Positions 17,858 through 27,363 of a DNA stretch of 64,000 bases are shown here, piece after piece (positions within the stretch are counted from its first letter, which is position 1; every line of letters begins with the position of its first letter). The stretch covers positions 186,001 through 250,000 of the forward strand of contig NZ_WOTB01000001.1 in NCBI RefSeq assembly GCF_011516835.1, in the 5' to 3' direction. Made by a program: the position numbers and the translations under genes. The notes under the pieces were generated by a model. The model saw only the letters and a program-made list of their open reading frames with translations. It ran no database searches and was not told the origin of the DNA. The DNA comes from Acetobacter musti (GTDB taxonomy: Bacteria > Pseudomonadota > Alphaproteobacteria > Acetobacterales > Acetobacteraceae).

Positions 17858-19264
17858 TCATCGCAGAATAAAATTCGTGATGATGTCAGTCATTTTTCCA
17901 AAAGGAGGCTTAAGAAGAGTCGCCGCGTTGAAACGGCCCTGCCTGTAGATGCCGCGAGGATGGGTGAGCGCCATGAAGCCTTCCTTCCCGTGATATGCGC
18001 CCATGCCACTGTCTCCCACGCCGCCAAAGGGCAGATCGTCCTGCACATAGTGCATCAATGTGCCGTTGATCGTGACATTTCCTGAAATCGTGCGCTTCAG
18101 AAGCCTGTCCCGTTCAGCGCGCTTTTCCCCAAAGTAATACAACGCAAGCGGCCGGGGACGGGCATTGATGAAGGCGATTGCTTCGTCCAGTGTGCGGTAG
18201 GTCAGCACCGGCAGGACGGGTCCGAAAATCTCCTCCTGCATCATCGCCATCTGCGGTGTGACATCCAGCAGCAGCACGGGAGCGAGGACATGATTCTCGC
18301 TTGAGTCGCTCCCCAGATGGATCACCTGTGCGCCCTGTGCCGCGGCATTGTCGATCAGGCCGGTCAGCCGCTTGTAGTGGTGCTGGTTGAGGATGGCGGT
18401 GTAATCCGAAGACCCTACATAGCCGCCTGGATGCAGCTTTTTCACGGCGTCCTGCCAGGCTGTGGCAAAGACGTCCTTGTCGTCTTCGTGAACCAGCACA
18501 TAATCCGGCGCGATGCAGGTCTGCCCGGCATTGGTCAGCTTGCCGAACGCCACGCGGTCCGCCACCCGTTTCATGGAAAAGCCGGGTTCGATCACTACGG
18601 GAGACTTACCTCCCAGTTCAAGCGTGACCGGGGTCAGATTGTGCGCCGCTGCTTCAGCCACCTTCTTTCCGACCGCCGTGCTGCCGGTGAACAGGATATG
18701 ATCAAAGGGCAGAGCCGAGAACGCGGCGCCCACTTCGCCGTCTCCCGTGACGACGGAAACCTGCTCCGGCGGAAAGACGGCCTGAACGATCTCGCCGATC
18801 ACCCCCGATGTGGCCGGTGTGAATTCCGAGGGTTTGAGCATGGTCCGGTTGCCGGCGGCAATCGCTGTCGCCAGTGGCACAAGAGCCAGCGAGACCGGAT
18901 AATTCCACGGTGCGATAATCCCCACGACCCCGACTGGCTGCCGGACCACCCAGGCGCGACCGCACTGGAAATAGGCCGATACATGACGGCGTTCCGGTTT
19001 CATCCAGTGTCCCAGATGCGCGATCATGTAATTGATCGACTGGACCAGCGGGATCAGTTCCACGATGGTACTTTCCCGCTCCGACCGCTGGCCAAAATCA
19101 GTTTTCAGGGCGCGCACGATTTCGATGCGCCGCTTCAGGATTTCGGCTTTCAGGCGACGCAGATCGGCCCGGCGCTGTTTCAGATCGGGAGGACCGGCAC
19201 GCAGGAACGCGGCACGCTGGCGGTCAAGAGTACGGTGCAGATCAGCGGGAGTAACATCGGACAT
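17858..19264 (-). CDS. calB: Coniferyl-aldehyde dehydrogenase (CalB-like)
   Basis: 468 residues from the ATG at 19264, which has GGAGG 7 bases upstream; an ATG at 19276 is also in frame but lacks such a site. Aldehyde dehydrogenase superfamily: IIAPWNYPVSLALVPLATAIAAGN (Asn in the oxyanion hole), TGSTAVGKKVAEAAA (cofactor loop), VTLELGGKSPVVI (general-base Glu) and NAGQTCIAPDYV with the catalytic Cys. The pattern matches the coniferyl-aldehyde dehydrogenase group, which oxidises aromatic and aliphatic aldehydes with NAD. It is divergent from a TetR gene with a strong inverted repeat between them. Confidence 0.82.
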   Translation of the reverse strand: MSDVTPADLHRTLDRQRAAFLRAGPPDLKQRRADLRRLKAEILKRRIEIVRALKTDFGQRSERESTIVELIPLVQSINYMIAHLGHWMKPERRHVSAYFQCGRAWVVRQPVGVVGIIAPWNYPVSLALVPLATAIAAGNRTMLKPSEFTPATSGVIGEIVQAVFPPEQVSVVTGDGEVGAAFSALPFDHILFTGSTAVGKKVAEAAAHNLTPVTLELGGKSPVVIEPGFSMKRVADRVAFGKLTNAGQTCIAPDYVLVHEDDKDVFATAWQDAVKKLHPGGYVGSSDYTAILNQHHYKRLTGLIDNAAAQGAQVIHLGSDSSENHVLAPVLLLDVTPQMAMMQEEIFGPVLPVLTYRTLDEAIAFINARPRPLALYYFGEKRAERDRLLKRTISGNVTINGTLMHYVQDDLPFGGVGDSGMGAYHGKEGFMALTHPRGIYRQGRFNAATLLKPPFGKMTDIITNFILR

Positions 19265-19272
19265 TGCATCCT

Positions 19273-19354
19273 CCATGTTTACAGGAGAAACTTATCAGGG
19301 CACGATATGGAGTATGACGATCCGGTGTCAATGAAAGTTTCTTCTGTAAACATG
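19273..19354. promoter_or_regulatory. Divergent operator pair between calB and tetR
   Basis: A 21-bp arm at 19273-19293 reappears inverted at 19334-19354 with a single mismatch. Each arm holds a small dyad GTTT-N7-AAAC (GTTTACAGGAGAAAC and GTTTCTTCTGTAAAC). One copy lies just upstream of each divergent gene. This is the layout expected for autoregulation by the adjacent TetR protein; binding is inferred. Confidence 0.65.
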
Positions 19355-19364
19355 GACTTCACGA

Positions 19365-19973
19365 ATGAGTGAAACGAAGGACCGGCCCTATCATCACGGC
19401 GATCTGCGTCGTGCGTTGATCGACACGGCGCTGGACATGCTGGCGGCAGACCAGAACTGGACCTTCACGCTGAGGGAGGTTGCGCGGCGCTCGGGTGTCA
19501 GTCACGCAGCCCCATACAAGCATTTTCGTGACAGGGAGATGTTGCTGCGGGAACTGGCCAGGACCGGTTTCGTCCGGCTTGGGGAGACCATGACGGAAGC
19601 TATGTCTCTGGACCTGCCTTCCGCGCGTGCGCAATTCGTGGCCGCAGCGCAGGCCTGTATTGATTTCGCACTTCGGAATCCCGGTCTTTATCGCCTGATG
19701 TTCAGTTCCGATGCGGACAAGACAATAGACCCGCAGTTACATGACGCGGCCATAAGCACATTCGGGATTCTTTTGCGGCTTCTGGAAAAGGGACAGCGGG
19801 ACGGCAGTTTCCGCCCGGTTGCCATCAGTGCGCAGGCGGCGGCGGGCTGGGCGCAGGTGCATGGTCTGGCCATGCTGGCCATCAATGGCCAGCTTCTTGA
19901 AGAGAAGGTCGGGGCAGAGCCGGTTCGGGCCGCGCTGGACGTGCTGCTGAATGGAATGTGTTGCGAGGACTGA
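19365..19973 (+). CDS. TetR-family transcriptional regulator
   Basis: 202 residues. The helix-turn-helix (about 12-60) reads HHGDLRRALIDTALDMLA, then FTLREVARRSGVSHAAPYKHF, as in the TetR group with the YHHGDLR start. The C-terminal ligand domain has a LYRLMFSSD segment typical of the TetR_C_13/WHG class. It is divergent from the aldehyde dehydrogenase gene and lies next to the inverted repeat, so it probably represses that gene and itself in response to an aldehyde or related compound. Confidence 0.85.
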   Translation: MSETKDRPYHHGDLRRALIDTALDMLAADQNWTFTLREVARRSGVSHAAPYKHFRDREMLLRELARTGFVRLGETMTEAMSLDLPSARAQFVAAAQACIDFALRNPGLYRLMFSSDADKTIDPQLHDAAISTFGILLRLLEKGQRDGSFRPVAISAQAAAGWAQVHGLAMLAINGQLLEEKVGAEPVRAALDVLLNGMCCED

Positions 19974-20097
19974 TCGGACCACGTCCTGATATCTGCTTTC
20001 CGGAACTGAACGTGCCTTCCATAGTCACAGACGGAAAGGCGTAAACGGATGTATTTGCGAAGGATTTATATCCGTCTCAAACCCGGGTTTCGGGTCT

Positions 20098-21339
20098 TTA
20101 TTCTGATCTCTGCCTTCCGTCCCGTACGGCATTTTCGTTGAATGCAGGCTGCGTCTTTCCCAGTGTGACCAGCGTATAAGCCGCAATGTCCGCCAGATCC
20201 TGATCGCTGTACCCCGCGCCGAACCGAGGCATATTGATCGCCCCCTGATCTGTCTCCAGCCGGGAGCCTTCCAGCATCACCTGGATCAGATTGTGCCCAT
20301 CCGGATCTTTCAGACTGTGCGCCCCGGTGATCGTCGCAAAATCTACCTGCCGTCCGGCCCCGGTCGTAAGGTGACACCCGGCGCACGCTCCCGCGAACAG
20401 CGCAGCTCCCTGTGCCAGCGTGACTGAAGCCTGTTCCCGCGAAGCATCCCGCGACGGCGCAGAGGACTGCGGCGTCAGACTCCGCAGATACGTGATCATC
20501 GCCATGCGATCAGAGGGAGTCATGAAGCGCAGACTGTAGCTGATGACCTCCGCCATTGGTCCGGCTGCCGTGCCGTGCCCGTCGGCATGACCGGTTGTCA
20601 GATAAGCGCTCAGCGCATCATCCGACCACGATCCCAGACCATCGTGCAGATCGGAAGAGAGATTATACGCCATCCACCCCGCCGTGACGGCTCCGGCATA
20701 GGTGTGGCTCTGTGATACTCCCATTGTGAGGTTGCGGGGAGAATGGCACTCCGCGCAGTGACCGGGTCCTTCCACCAGCCAGCGCCCACGATTCCATGCC
20801 GCACTTCGCGCCGGGTCATCCGGATAGGACGAGGCCGGACCGTTGAAGAGATTCCAGCCGATCATGACAGCCCGAATGCTGAACGGAAAACGCACTTTAT
20901 TCTCAGGTGGTCTGCGGGCTACCGGCTTTACGGTCGCAAGATATGCCCGGATTGCCCGCACCTCGTCAGGAGTCATCCGCGCGTAGTCCTGATACGGCAT
21001 AGCGGGATAAAGATGCTTCCAGCCGGGCGAAACACCCTCCCGCACCGCGCGGACAAACTGCTCATCTGACCAGGCGCCAATGCCATTCTGTGCATCCGGC
21101 GTGATGTTGGACGCATAAAGCGTGCCCATGCCAGGCAACGCGAAAGCGCGGCCGCCAGCAAACGATGGGCCGCCCGGCGCTGTATGGCACGCCTCACAGT
21201 CCGCCAGGCGGGCCAGATACTGGCCACGAGTCACAAGGCCCGGATCAGTCGGGTCTGCTGCTGCCGCCCGCGCCGACTGGCCAGCAGCAAGCGTCATACA
21301 GGCCATAGCGGCAAAAAGAGGGAAGGGGCGCATTCTCAC
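20098..21339 (-). CDS. Triheme cytochrome c subunit of aldehyde-oxidising complex
   Basis: 413 residues with a Sec signal (about 1-26) and three heme c sites: CEACH (48-52), CAECH (195-199) and CAGCH (319-323). This is the architecture of the cytochrome subunits of membrane-bound alcohol and aldehyde dehydrogenases of acetic acid bacteria, which pass electrons to ubiquinone at the periplasmic face. The GTG start at 21339 overlaps the stop of the molybdenum subunit (GTGA). An ATG two codons later is an alternative. It is the third gene of the aldF/aldH/aldG-like unit. Confidence 0.85.
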   Translation of the reverse strand: MRMRPFPLFAAMACMTLAAGQSARAAAADPTDPGLVTRGQYLARLADCEACHTAPGGPSFAGGRAFALPGMGTLYASNITPDAQNGIGAWSDEQFVRAVREGVSPGWKHLYPAMPYQDYARMTPDEVRAIRAYLATVKPVARRPPENKVRFPFSIRAVMIGWNLFNGPASSYPDDPARSAAWNRGRWLVEGPGHCAECHSPRNLTMGVSQSHTYAGAVTAGWMAYNLSSDLHDGLGSWSDDALSAYLTTGHADGHGTAAGPMAEVISYSLRFMTPSDRMAMITYLRSLTPQSSAPSRDASREQASVTLAQGAALFAGACAGCHLTTGAGRQVDFATITGAHSLKDPDGHNLIQVMLEGSRLETDQGAINMPRFGAGYSDQDLADIAAYTLVTLGKTQPAFNENAVRDGRQRSE

Positions 21340-23531
21340 GCGCTCTCCAGCCCTGGCAAAAGCGGAAGTGTGCGCAGACGACGGCCAGATGCTGCCGCGA
21401 TCGCGTTGGCCAGAGCAGGGGCGGCAGCGGCTGTACCGGTCTCACCGATGCCTCCGGGTGTCTCCGTGCTCGCCACGATATGGATATCGACCGGCGGCGC
21501 TTCGTTCATCCGCATGATGCGCCACAGATTGAAGTTGTCTTCCTGCACCCGCCCGTTACTGAGTGTGATTTCGTTGAAAAGCGCCGTGCCGAGACCAAAG
21601 ATCATGCCGCCCTCGATCTGTGCCCGGATCTGATCCGGATTGACTGGCTGACCACAATCCACCGCGACCGTCACATGGACGATGCGGACCTGGGCTGGTT
21701 CTGTCATATCCACTTCGATGACGGTGCCGAGATAGGAACCGAACAGAAACTGCACCGCGACGCCGCGCCCGTGCCCTTTGGGCAGAGGTGTGCCCCACCC
21801 TGATTTTTCAGCTGCCAGATCAAGCACCACGCGGGCGCGGGGCTGCTCGCGGATCAGTTCACGACGATACGCCACCGGGTCGGCGCCCGCCCGCAAAGCG
21901 AGTTCGTCGATGAAACTCTCGACAACGAAAAGCCCTCGTGTTCCTCCGACTCCGCGCCACCAGGCCGTGACGACGCCGGGTGCTTCCCGCCGCACATAAT
22001 CCAGCCGCGATGCCGGCCAGGTGTAGGGTGTGATGCTGATCGCAGCGGCAAGATCCTCATCGAAGCCATCGGGGGAAAGTCCCGCCGGCTCCCAGCGCGC
22101 GACAACAGCCGGACCAATGACGCGGAATTCCATGCTTTCGATCCGTCCCCGTGCATCGAGACCGGCGCGGACGTGATCGACATAGGCGGGGCGAAAACGA
22201 TCGAGCGTCAGATCCTCTTCCCGGCTCCAGACGATTTTCAGCGGGTAAGGCACCTGTTTCGCGAACTGCGCTGCCTGCGTGACATATTCATATTCCAGCC
22301 GCCGGCCGAAGCCGCCGCCGATATACTGACAGTGCAGCTGAACCCGGTTCTTCGGCAGTCCTGCGATGTCCGCCACACTGTCCCTGGCCCACATCGGTAC
22401 CTGTGTGCCCACCCATACATCTGCCCCATCCGGGCGGATATGGATGGCGCAGTTGACGGGTTCCATCGGCGAATGCGCGAGTAGCGGCTGCTGATAGGTG
22501 GCTTCATATCGTGTGGCGGCACGGGCCATGGCGGCAGTGGCATCGCTGGTGCTTTTCGCCACAACTGGTTTCGGTTCCGACAGACCGTCGTGAAGCTCAC
22601 GATATATCCGCTGCGTATCAACGGATGCATTAGTCCCTTCATTCCAGGTGACGGCGAGCGCGTCCAGCCCCTTCTTCGCGGCCCAGTAATGATCGGCAAC
22701 GACACAGACGGCATTGTCGATCATCAGAACCGCATGGACGCCAGGTGTACGAAGCGCGGCATCTCGATCTATTCCGCCAACTGTTCCGCCCATCACCGGG
22801 CAGGCAGCCACCGTGGCGTGCTTCATGTCCGGGACCCGGATGTCGATCCCGAACAGCGGCTGCCCCTCGACCTTGGCGCGGCTGTCCAGTCGATGCCGCG
22901 ACCGTCCGATCAGGGTCCAGTCTTTTGCCGTCTTCAGAGGAATGTCTTTCGGGGGAGACAGCTTTGCCGCATCGGCGGCAAGGTCGGCGTAGGCGATGCT
23001 GCGTCCGGACGGTGTATGAAACACCTGGCCCTGACGGGTCGTGCAGTCCGAAACCGGACAACCCCATTGGCCGGCAGCCGCCTGTACCAGCATCAGACGC
23101 GCGGCGGCTCCGGCCTGACGCAGGGTTGTCCATTCGAAAATGGTGGAGGTCGAACCGCCTGTCGCCTGGGTGCCCATATCGGCGGCCACATAGGCGTCAT
23201 CAGGCGGCGCGGCTTCCAGATTTACCTGATCCGGCTCGACTTCAAGCTCCTCGGCGATCAGGGTGACAGCGCCGGTATAGATGCCCTGGCCCATCTCCAC
23301 ATTCGGGAGAATGAGCGTGATCCCGCTGTCGCCAGCCACCCTGGACGGAGCGATGCGGATATAGGCGTTGGGCGCGAAGGGACTCTTCGTTTCCCCGACG
23401 AGTGGTCCCTGATAAAACTCCGAAGGTCGCCCGAAGGCACGATGTCGGGGCAGCAGTCCTGCGACTACCAGCCCGGTCGCGGCGGTCAGAAAGTGCCGCC
23501 GGGAGGTGGGGGCGGTGACAGGTAGCCTCAC
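21336..23531 (-). CDS. Molybdopterin-binding aldehyde dehydrogenase large subunit
   Basis: 731 residues from a GTG at 23531 that overlaps the upstream stop (GTGA); a further upstream ATG at 23588 lies inside the iron-sulfur gene. A twin-arginine signal ([19 protein letters not shown]) sends the folded enzyme to the periplasm. Xanthine-oxidase-family motifs follow: [68 protein letters not shown] and the C-terminal [19 protein letters not shown] with the catalytic Glu. It resembles AldH of Acetobacter/Gluconacetobacter and isoquinoline 1-oxidoreductase IorB. Substrate is inferred as an aldehyde. Confidence 0.85.
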   Translation of the reverse strand: MRLPVTAPTSRRHFLTAATGLVVAGLLPRHRAFGRPSEFYQGPLVGETKSPFAPNAYIRIAPSRVAGDSGITLILPNVEMGQGIYTGAVTLIAEELEVEPDQVNLEAAPPDDAYVAADMGTQATGGSTSTIFEWTTLRQAGAAARLMLVQAAAGQWGCPVSDCTTRQGQVFHTPSGRSIAYADLAADAAKLSPPKDIPLKTAKDWTLIGRSRHRLDSRAKVEGQPLFGIDIRVPDMKHATVAACPVMGGTVGGIDRDAALRTPGVHAVLMIDNAVCVVADHYWAAKKGLDALAVTWNEGTNASVDTQRIYRELHDGLSEPKPVVAKSTSDATAAMARAATRYEATYQQPLLAHSPMEPVNCAIHIRPDGADVWVGTQVPMWARDSVADIAGLPKNRVQLHCQYIGGGFGRRLEYEYVTQAAQFAKQVPYPLKIVWSREEDLTLDRFRPAYVDHVRAGLDARGRIESMEFRVIGPAVVARWEPAGLSPDGFDEDLAAAISITPYTWPASRLDYVRREAPGVVTAWWRGVGGTRGLFVVESFIDELALRAGADPVAYRRELIREQPRARVVLDLAAEKSGWGTPLPKGHGRGVAVQFLFGSYLGTVIEVDMTEPAQVRIVHVTVAVDCGQPVNPDQIRAQIEGGMIFGLGTALFNEITLSNGRVQEDNFNLWRIMRMNEAPPVDIHIVASTETPGGIGETGTAAAAPALANAIAAASGRRLRTLPLLPGLESA

Positions 23532-23986
23532 GTGATGAGCCCCGCCGCGTTGTGGATGGCTTGGCGGATACGCAGATAAGTGCCGCAACGGCAGATATTG
23601 CCGGACATGGCGGCATCGATGTCCGCATCCGTCGGATGCGGATTATCCCGCAGCAGGGCAATGGCGCTCATGATCTGACCGGGCTGGCAGTAACCGCACT
23701 GCACCACGTCGATCTCCATCCAGGCCATCTGCACGGCCTGCCCGAGCGGGTCGCTTCCGATGCCTTCGATCGTGGTGACCGGTCTGCCGTTCAGCAGCCC
23801 GACCGGTAAAGAACAGGCGCGAACCGCTTTTCCATCCACATGCACCGTGCAGGCGCCACACTCGGCAATCCCGCAGCCGAACTTCGTGCCGGTCAGTCCC
23901 AGCACATCGCGCAGCACCCAGAGGAGAGGCGTGTCGGGTGTCACATCCGTCTGATAATCCGTGTCATTGATGCGGACGGTCAGCAT
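23528..23986 (-). CDS. [2Fe-2S] small subunit of aldehyde-oxidising complex
   Basis: 152 residues from [14 protein letters not shown] at 23986; the longer frame adds 20 residues of no family resemblance. It has the two-cluster fold: plant-type ferredoxin cysteines in [18 protein letters not shown] plus a later Cys, and the second [2Fe-2S] site in [12 protein letters not shown] and ICRCGTY. It moves electrons from the molybdenum centre to the cytochrome c subunit. No FAD subunit is present, as in the acetic-acid-bacterial enzymes. It is first of three overlapping genes. Confidence 0.9.
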   Translation of the reverse strand: MLTVRINDTDYQTDVTPDTPLLWVLRDVLGLTGTKFGCGIAECGACTVHVDGKAVRACSLPVGLLNGRPVTTIEGIGSDPLGQAVQMAWMEIDVVQCGYCQPGQIMSAIALLRDNPHPTDADIDAAMSGNICRCGTYLRIRQAIHNAAGLIT

Positions 23987-24208
23987 GGAGTGCTCTCTGT
24001 TTTCAGAAGGGGGGCGCCCTGAAATCCGGCAACGACCGCCCCGCATGGTGCATTACCGCGTGACGTGCTCTGCCAGGGCAGGGACGCGCCTGAAGGTTCT
24101 CCGTTCCGATGAAATATCATAACCGGATAACTACCGCGCCCTGCAACAGGTTTTGATGGCAAAACAGAAAATTTATTACTGTATCTTGTAAGATATAAAC
24201 AGAAGGGA

Positions 24209-25243
24209 TTATCGCGAATCATTCAGTCCGGCCGCGGCATGGATGTCACCGACATGAATTCCGTTCCAGTTCCGCAGTTCCTTCCGGGTCAGAGACTGCA
24301 AAACCGGGCTCGCAGCGCAGTCGGCGCCGCCGAAACGTCGCAGCAGACTGGCCATCGCCGCTTCGGCCCCACGTAACGCGCCATCCCGGCATTTGATGGC
24401 GATGCCCAGACCTGCCTGGGGCAGGCTGGCGATCAGCACTCCTTCCGCTCCGATTTTGGTGAACGCTTTTGTCCCGAGTTCCTGCATAACCAGCGTATCG
24501 AAACCGCCTGTCCCGCTGACCATGAACGGTGCGGCAGCGACAGCCTGACGCAGGCGACCGGCCGCTGTCGCCCGGTCAGCAGAGAGCGTCCGGCCGGTGC
24601 CGAAACGGGCGAAAGCCAGTGCCAGAGCACGTAGGGGAATCGCATAGGTCGGGATGGAACATCCGTCGGGGCCGCGATTGGCATCGGTGTGCGGAACCCC
24701 GGTCATCTCCGCGAGTGTCTGCGTCACGCGCCGCATGACGGGATGATCCGGAGCAATGTAGCCGGTCGGATCGATGTTTTCGGCGCAGGCGGTGCAGATG
24801 AAGCCGGCATGTTTGCCGGAGCAGTTGTTGTGCAGCGCGCAAGGCTCGATGCCGGAAGCCGCCAGCGCCCGGCTCGCAGCGACGTTTGTCGGCCAGTGAA
24901 CCCCGCATTCCAGCGAACCTTCGTCACGTCCGGTGCGTCCGAGCATCTGTCTGGCGATCGCGACATGCTCCGGTTCGCCACCATGAGAGGCGCAGGCCAG
25001 AGCCAGTTCCGGCTCTGTCAGGCCATAATGGTCGGCGGCTCCGGTCTCAATAAGCGGCAGCGCCTGCAACGCCTTGGTCGTCGAACGCGGATAGACCGGC
25101 GTCTCAATATCGCCGAGTGCCAGAACAACCCCGCCCGTATCGTCAACGACGGCAACGGACCCGCAATGCAGCGATTCCACCCGTTCGCCACGCAGGACTT
25201 CAGCCAGAGGCACATCCGCTCCGGTTGCCGCGGTTTCAGTCAT
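24209..25243 (-). CDS. L-asparaginase, rhizobial (asparaginase_II/AnsA) type
   Basis: 344 residues from the ATG at 25243, preceded by GGAG at 13 bases. It matches the asparaginase_II family typified by Rhizobium etli enzymes: VYPRSTTKALQALPL carries the Ser-x-x-Lys motif, CALHNNCSGKHAGFI and GPDGCSIPTYAIPL carry the two zinc-site cysteines and the Lys. The family hydrolyses asparagine and has a serine-lysine tandem with a structural zinc site. It overlaps the preceding small gene by eight bases, which places it in the zur-side operon; a link to zinc supply is possible but not shown. Confidence 0.85.
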   Translation of the reverse strand: MTETAATGADVPLAEVLRGERVESLHCGSVAVVDDTGGVVLALGDIETPVYPRSTTKALQALPLIETGAADHYGLTEPELALACASHGGEPEHVAIARQMLGRTGRDEGSLECGVHWPTNVAASRALAASGIEPCALHNNCSGKHAGFICTACAENIDPTGYIAPDHPVMRRVTQTLAEMTGVPHTDANRGPDGCSIPTYAIPLRALALAFARFGTGRTLSADRATAAGRLRQAVAAAPFMVSGTGGFDTLVMQELGTKAFTKIGAEGVLIASLPQAGLGIAIKCRDGALRGAEAAMASLLRRFGGADCAASPVLQSLTRKELRNWNGIHVGDIHAAAGLNDSR

Positions 25244-25799
25244 CCTGTTTGTCTCCTGCGAGCAGATAATGGCGTTTACCCGGCTGCTGCGACGCATCCG
25301 GGTCGGTTTCTATGGCTGTGCGGACCAGACTGCGTCGCACGCGGAAAATCACCGGCTCCCCTGTGCCCGTCTCGTCCTGCCCGTCCTCGTCGAAATGCGC
25401 CAGCCAGGCTGTAACAGCCCCGGCCTCGCGCAGGACAGGCGGGGTCTCGCGATCCGGGGTAAGACCCTGTTCCTGCACCATACGGGCGTCGTCATTGTCG
25501 TCAGTGCAGTAATACAGCCAGTGATCAATGGCATTGCTGCCGGCTGTGGCGATGAACTGTCTGAGCCGCACCGGAGAGAGGATGAAACGCACAGGTTCCG
25601 GTATCCGTTCCGGTGCGGGCTGGGCTGGCTTGTCAGGGGCCGGGCCGGCCTGCGTGACCGGTAAGGAAAACAGGTCCGGCTGCTCAGGCAGCGGCGGTGG
25701 GGTGTTGCGGACACGGGCAGGGGGAGACGGTTTATCGGGGCCTGATTCTGTTTCAGCGAGATCGAACCGGCCCTGGGCGGAACTGGAACGCCGGGCCAT
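25236..25799 (-). CDS. Uncharacterised protein coupled to zur
   Basis: 187 residues from the ATG at 25799, which overlaps the zur stop (TGATG). The N-terminal 75 residues are Pro/Ser-rich and probably disordered. The C-terminal half (SPVRLRQFIATAGSNAIDHW, DDARMVQEQGLTP, VTAWLAHFDED, VIFRVRRSLVRTA, KRHYLLAGDK) looks folded. I do not recognise a family. The order of a Y-x-T-D motif, a GL-x-P motif, a beta strand and a closing YLLAGD vaguely recalls ADP-ribosyltransferase-like folds, but this is weak. It also overlaps the asparaginase gene by eight bases. Confidence 0.6.
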   Translation of the reverse strand: MARRSSSAQGRFDLAETESGPDKPSPPARVRNTPPPLPEQPDLFSLPVTQAGPAPDKPAQPAPERIPEPVRFILSPVRLRQFIATAGSNAIDHWLYYCTDDNDDARMVQEQGLTPDRETPPVLREAGAVTAWLAHFDEDGQDETGTGEPVIFRVRRSLVRTAIETDPDASQQPGKRHYLLAGDKQDD

Positions 25800-26401
25800 C
25801 AGCGGGGCGTCCGCCGGCTTTCCTGATGACTGTGACCATGATCCTTGTCTGCTCCGGCCTGCGACCCGGCACATGCGGCGCAAAGTCCTTCGATCTCGAT
25901 GGTGGACTGACGGAGCCGGAAGCCGGCATTGCGTGAGGCTTCGAGAATGGCCGACAGGATGGCCGGCTCTTCCAGTTCCGTGACATGCGAGCACTGGCTG
26001 CAGATCAGAAACTGCGTCGCGTGAATCCCTTCGCCTTCATGGCTGTGATCGTGGTCGAGTGTATGCGTGCAGGGCACGAAGGACGACAGACGCTCGATTT
26101 TGTGGATCAGTCCGGTTTCCAGCAGAAAATCGAGCGTCCGGTAGACGGTCGGCGGCGCTGCGCCCGGATGACTGGTCTGCAGCCGCTCAAGCAGTTCATA
26201 CGCGCCAAGCGGCTGGTCGGAGGCCAGCATCAGGCCGAGAATCTGACGGCGAAGCGCGGTCAGCCGCACGCCTTTCGCGGCGCACAGACGATCGGCGCGG
26301 TTGAGCAGTGTCTCCATGCGGTCGGAAAAGCGATCCGGGGCGAGGGCGGGCGTCTTTGTCATGCTGCTCATATGGTAAGACATGTTGGAACCGCTGCCCA
26401 T
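25799..26401 (-). CDS. zur: Fur-family zinc uptake regulator
   Basis: 200 residues. A Fur-type winged helix (GVRLTALRRQILGLMLAS, GAAPPTVYRTLDFLLETGLIHK) is followed by a metal-binding dimerisation domain. HATQFLICSQCSHVTE and GLCAACAG give two CxxC pairs, the structural zinc site of Zur-type members, and HDHSHEGEG plus the tail HGHSH add histidines. It is divergent from znuABC with a Zur-like palindrome between. The start is uncertain: ATG at 26401, 26383 and 26359 are all in frame, and the last fits the usual family length best. Confidence 0.85.
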   Translation of the reverse strand: MGSGSNMSYHMSSMTKTPALAPDRFSDRMETLLNRADRLCAAKGVRLTALRRQILGLMLASDQPLGAYELLERLQTSHPGAAPPTVYRTLDFLLETGLIHKIERLSSFVPCTHTLDHDHSHEGEGIHATQFLICSQCSHVTELEEPAILSAILEASRNAGFRLRQSTIEIEGLCAACAGSQAGADKDHGHSHQESRRTPR

Positions 26402-26429
26402 CCCCGCACAACGCAGCCTTGTTTTGAGT

Positions 26430-26444
26430 TGATATAATATAACA
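26430..26444. promoter_or_regulatory. Zur box between zur and znuA
   Basis: TGATATAATATAACA is a 15-bp palindrome with one mismatched pair plus its centre. It matches the known proteobacterial Zur operator core (TGTTATAATATAACA, followed by TTC as here). A TATAAT is embedded (26433-26438), so bound Zur could block the promoter. It lies 17 bp before the znuA ATG. Confidence 0.75.
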
Positions 26445-26460
26445 TTCTCTCTACAGGCTC

Positions 26461-27363
26461 ATGCCCATGCGGCTGTCCCGGTTCCTGTTCCCGTTTTTGT
26501 TTGTCTGCGCCCTCCTGCTGGCAGCGTCTCCCGCCATGGCGGGACAGGTCGTGCCTGTTGTCGCGGCGGAAAACGTCTGGGGCGATATTGCCGCGCAGAT
26601 TGGTGGCAGCGACGTGGCGGTCAGCAGCATCCTCAGCGCACCGCAGATTGATCCGCACCTGTTCGAACCGACCCCCGCGACGGCGCGGATGGTTGCCGGG
26701 GCTTCTGTCATCATCGCTAACGGCGCGGGGTTCGATCCCTGGATGGATCGTCTGGCCGCATCGCGGGGTGCAGACCTGGGTGTGACCTTTCTCCGCGTGG
26801 CTGATGTCGTCGGCTGGCATGATGGGGAGAATCAGCATCTCTGGTTCGATCCTGATAACGTGGCGAAACTTGGGGTGGCCTTGGGGACGGCGCTGCATCG
26901 TGCCGGGGCGGATGATGGTGCTGTAGCGCGGCTTGCCGGGCTGGATCGCGATGTGGCGGCGCTGAAGAGTCGGATTGCGGATATGCGTCGTCGGTTTGGC
27001 GGGATGCGGGTTTCGGCGACGGAGCCGCTGCTGGGGCAGCTGACCGCCGAACTTGGGCTGGTAATGGAGAATGACGCATTCCAGCTTGCGGTGATGAACG
27101 ATGTCGAGCCAGGGCCGGCCGAAGTGGCCAGGTTCGAGACGGATCTGCGCGGCGGACAGGTGCGGCTTCTCATATATAACGAGCAGACGGTTACGCCGGC
27201 GGCGTCGCGGCTGCTGGGAATCGCGCGCCAGGCTGGCGTGCCCTGTCTCGCAATGACGGAGACGTTGCCGCCAGGACTGCACTGGCAGGGCTGGATGGCG
27301 CGGATTCTGGATTCCATCGAGCATACGCTGGGGCAGCCGGAACGGGTTGCCGGGGCGAAGTGA
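26461..27363 (+). CDS. znuA: Zinc ABC transporter substrate-binding protein
   Basis: 300 residues with a Sec signal peptide (about 1-27, ending SPAMA). It belongs to the cluster A-I metal-binding proteins: H66 in IDPHLFEP and H126 in NQHLWFDP are expected zinc ligands, and the FDPWMDRL segment lies between them. The His-rich loop of some ZnuA proteins is missing. It delivers zinc to the ZnuBC permease. The stop overlaps the znuC start (ATGA). Zur control is inferred from the palindrome upstream. Confidence 0.88.
   Translation: MPMRLSRFLFPFLFVCALLLAASPAMAGQVVPVVAAENVWGDIAAQIGGSDVAVSSILSAPQIDPHLFEPTPATARMVAGASVIIANGAGFDPWMDRLAASRGADLGVTFLRVADVVGWHDGENQHLWFDPDNVAKLGVALGTALHRAGADDGAVARLAGLDRDVAALKSRIADMRRRFGGMRVSATEPLLGQLTAELGLVMENDAFQLAVMNDVEPGPAEVARFETDLRGGQVRLLIYNEQTVTPAASRLLGIARQAGVPCLAMTETLPPGLHWQGWMARILDSIEHTLGQPERVAGAK

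Noticed and set aside
22590-23525. 311-codon plus frame opposite the molybdenum subunit
   Set aside because: The minus-strand gene carries the Tat signal and all family motifs; this is its antisense.
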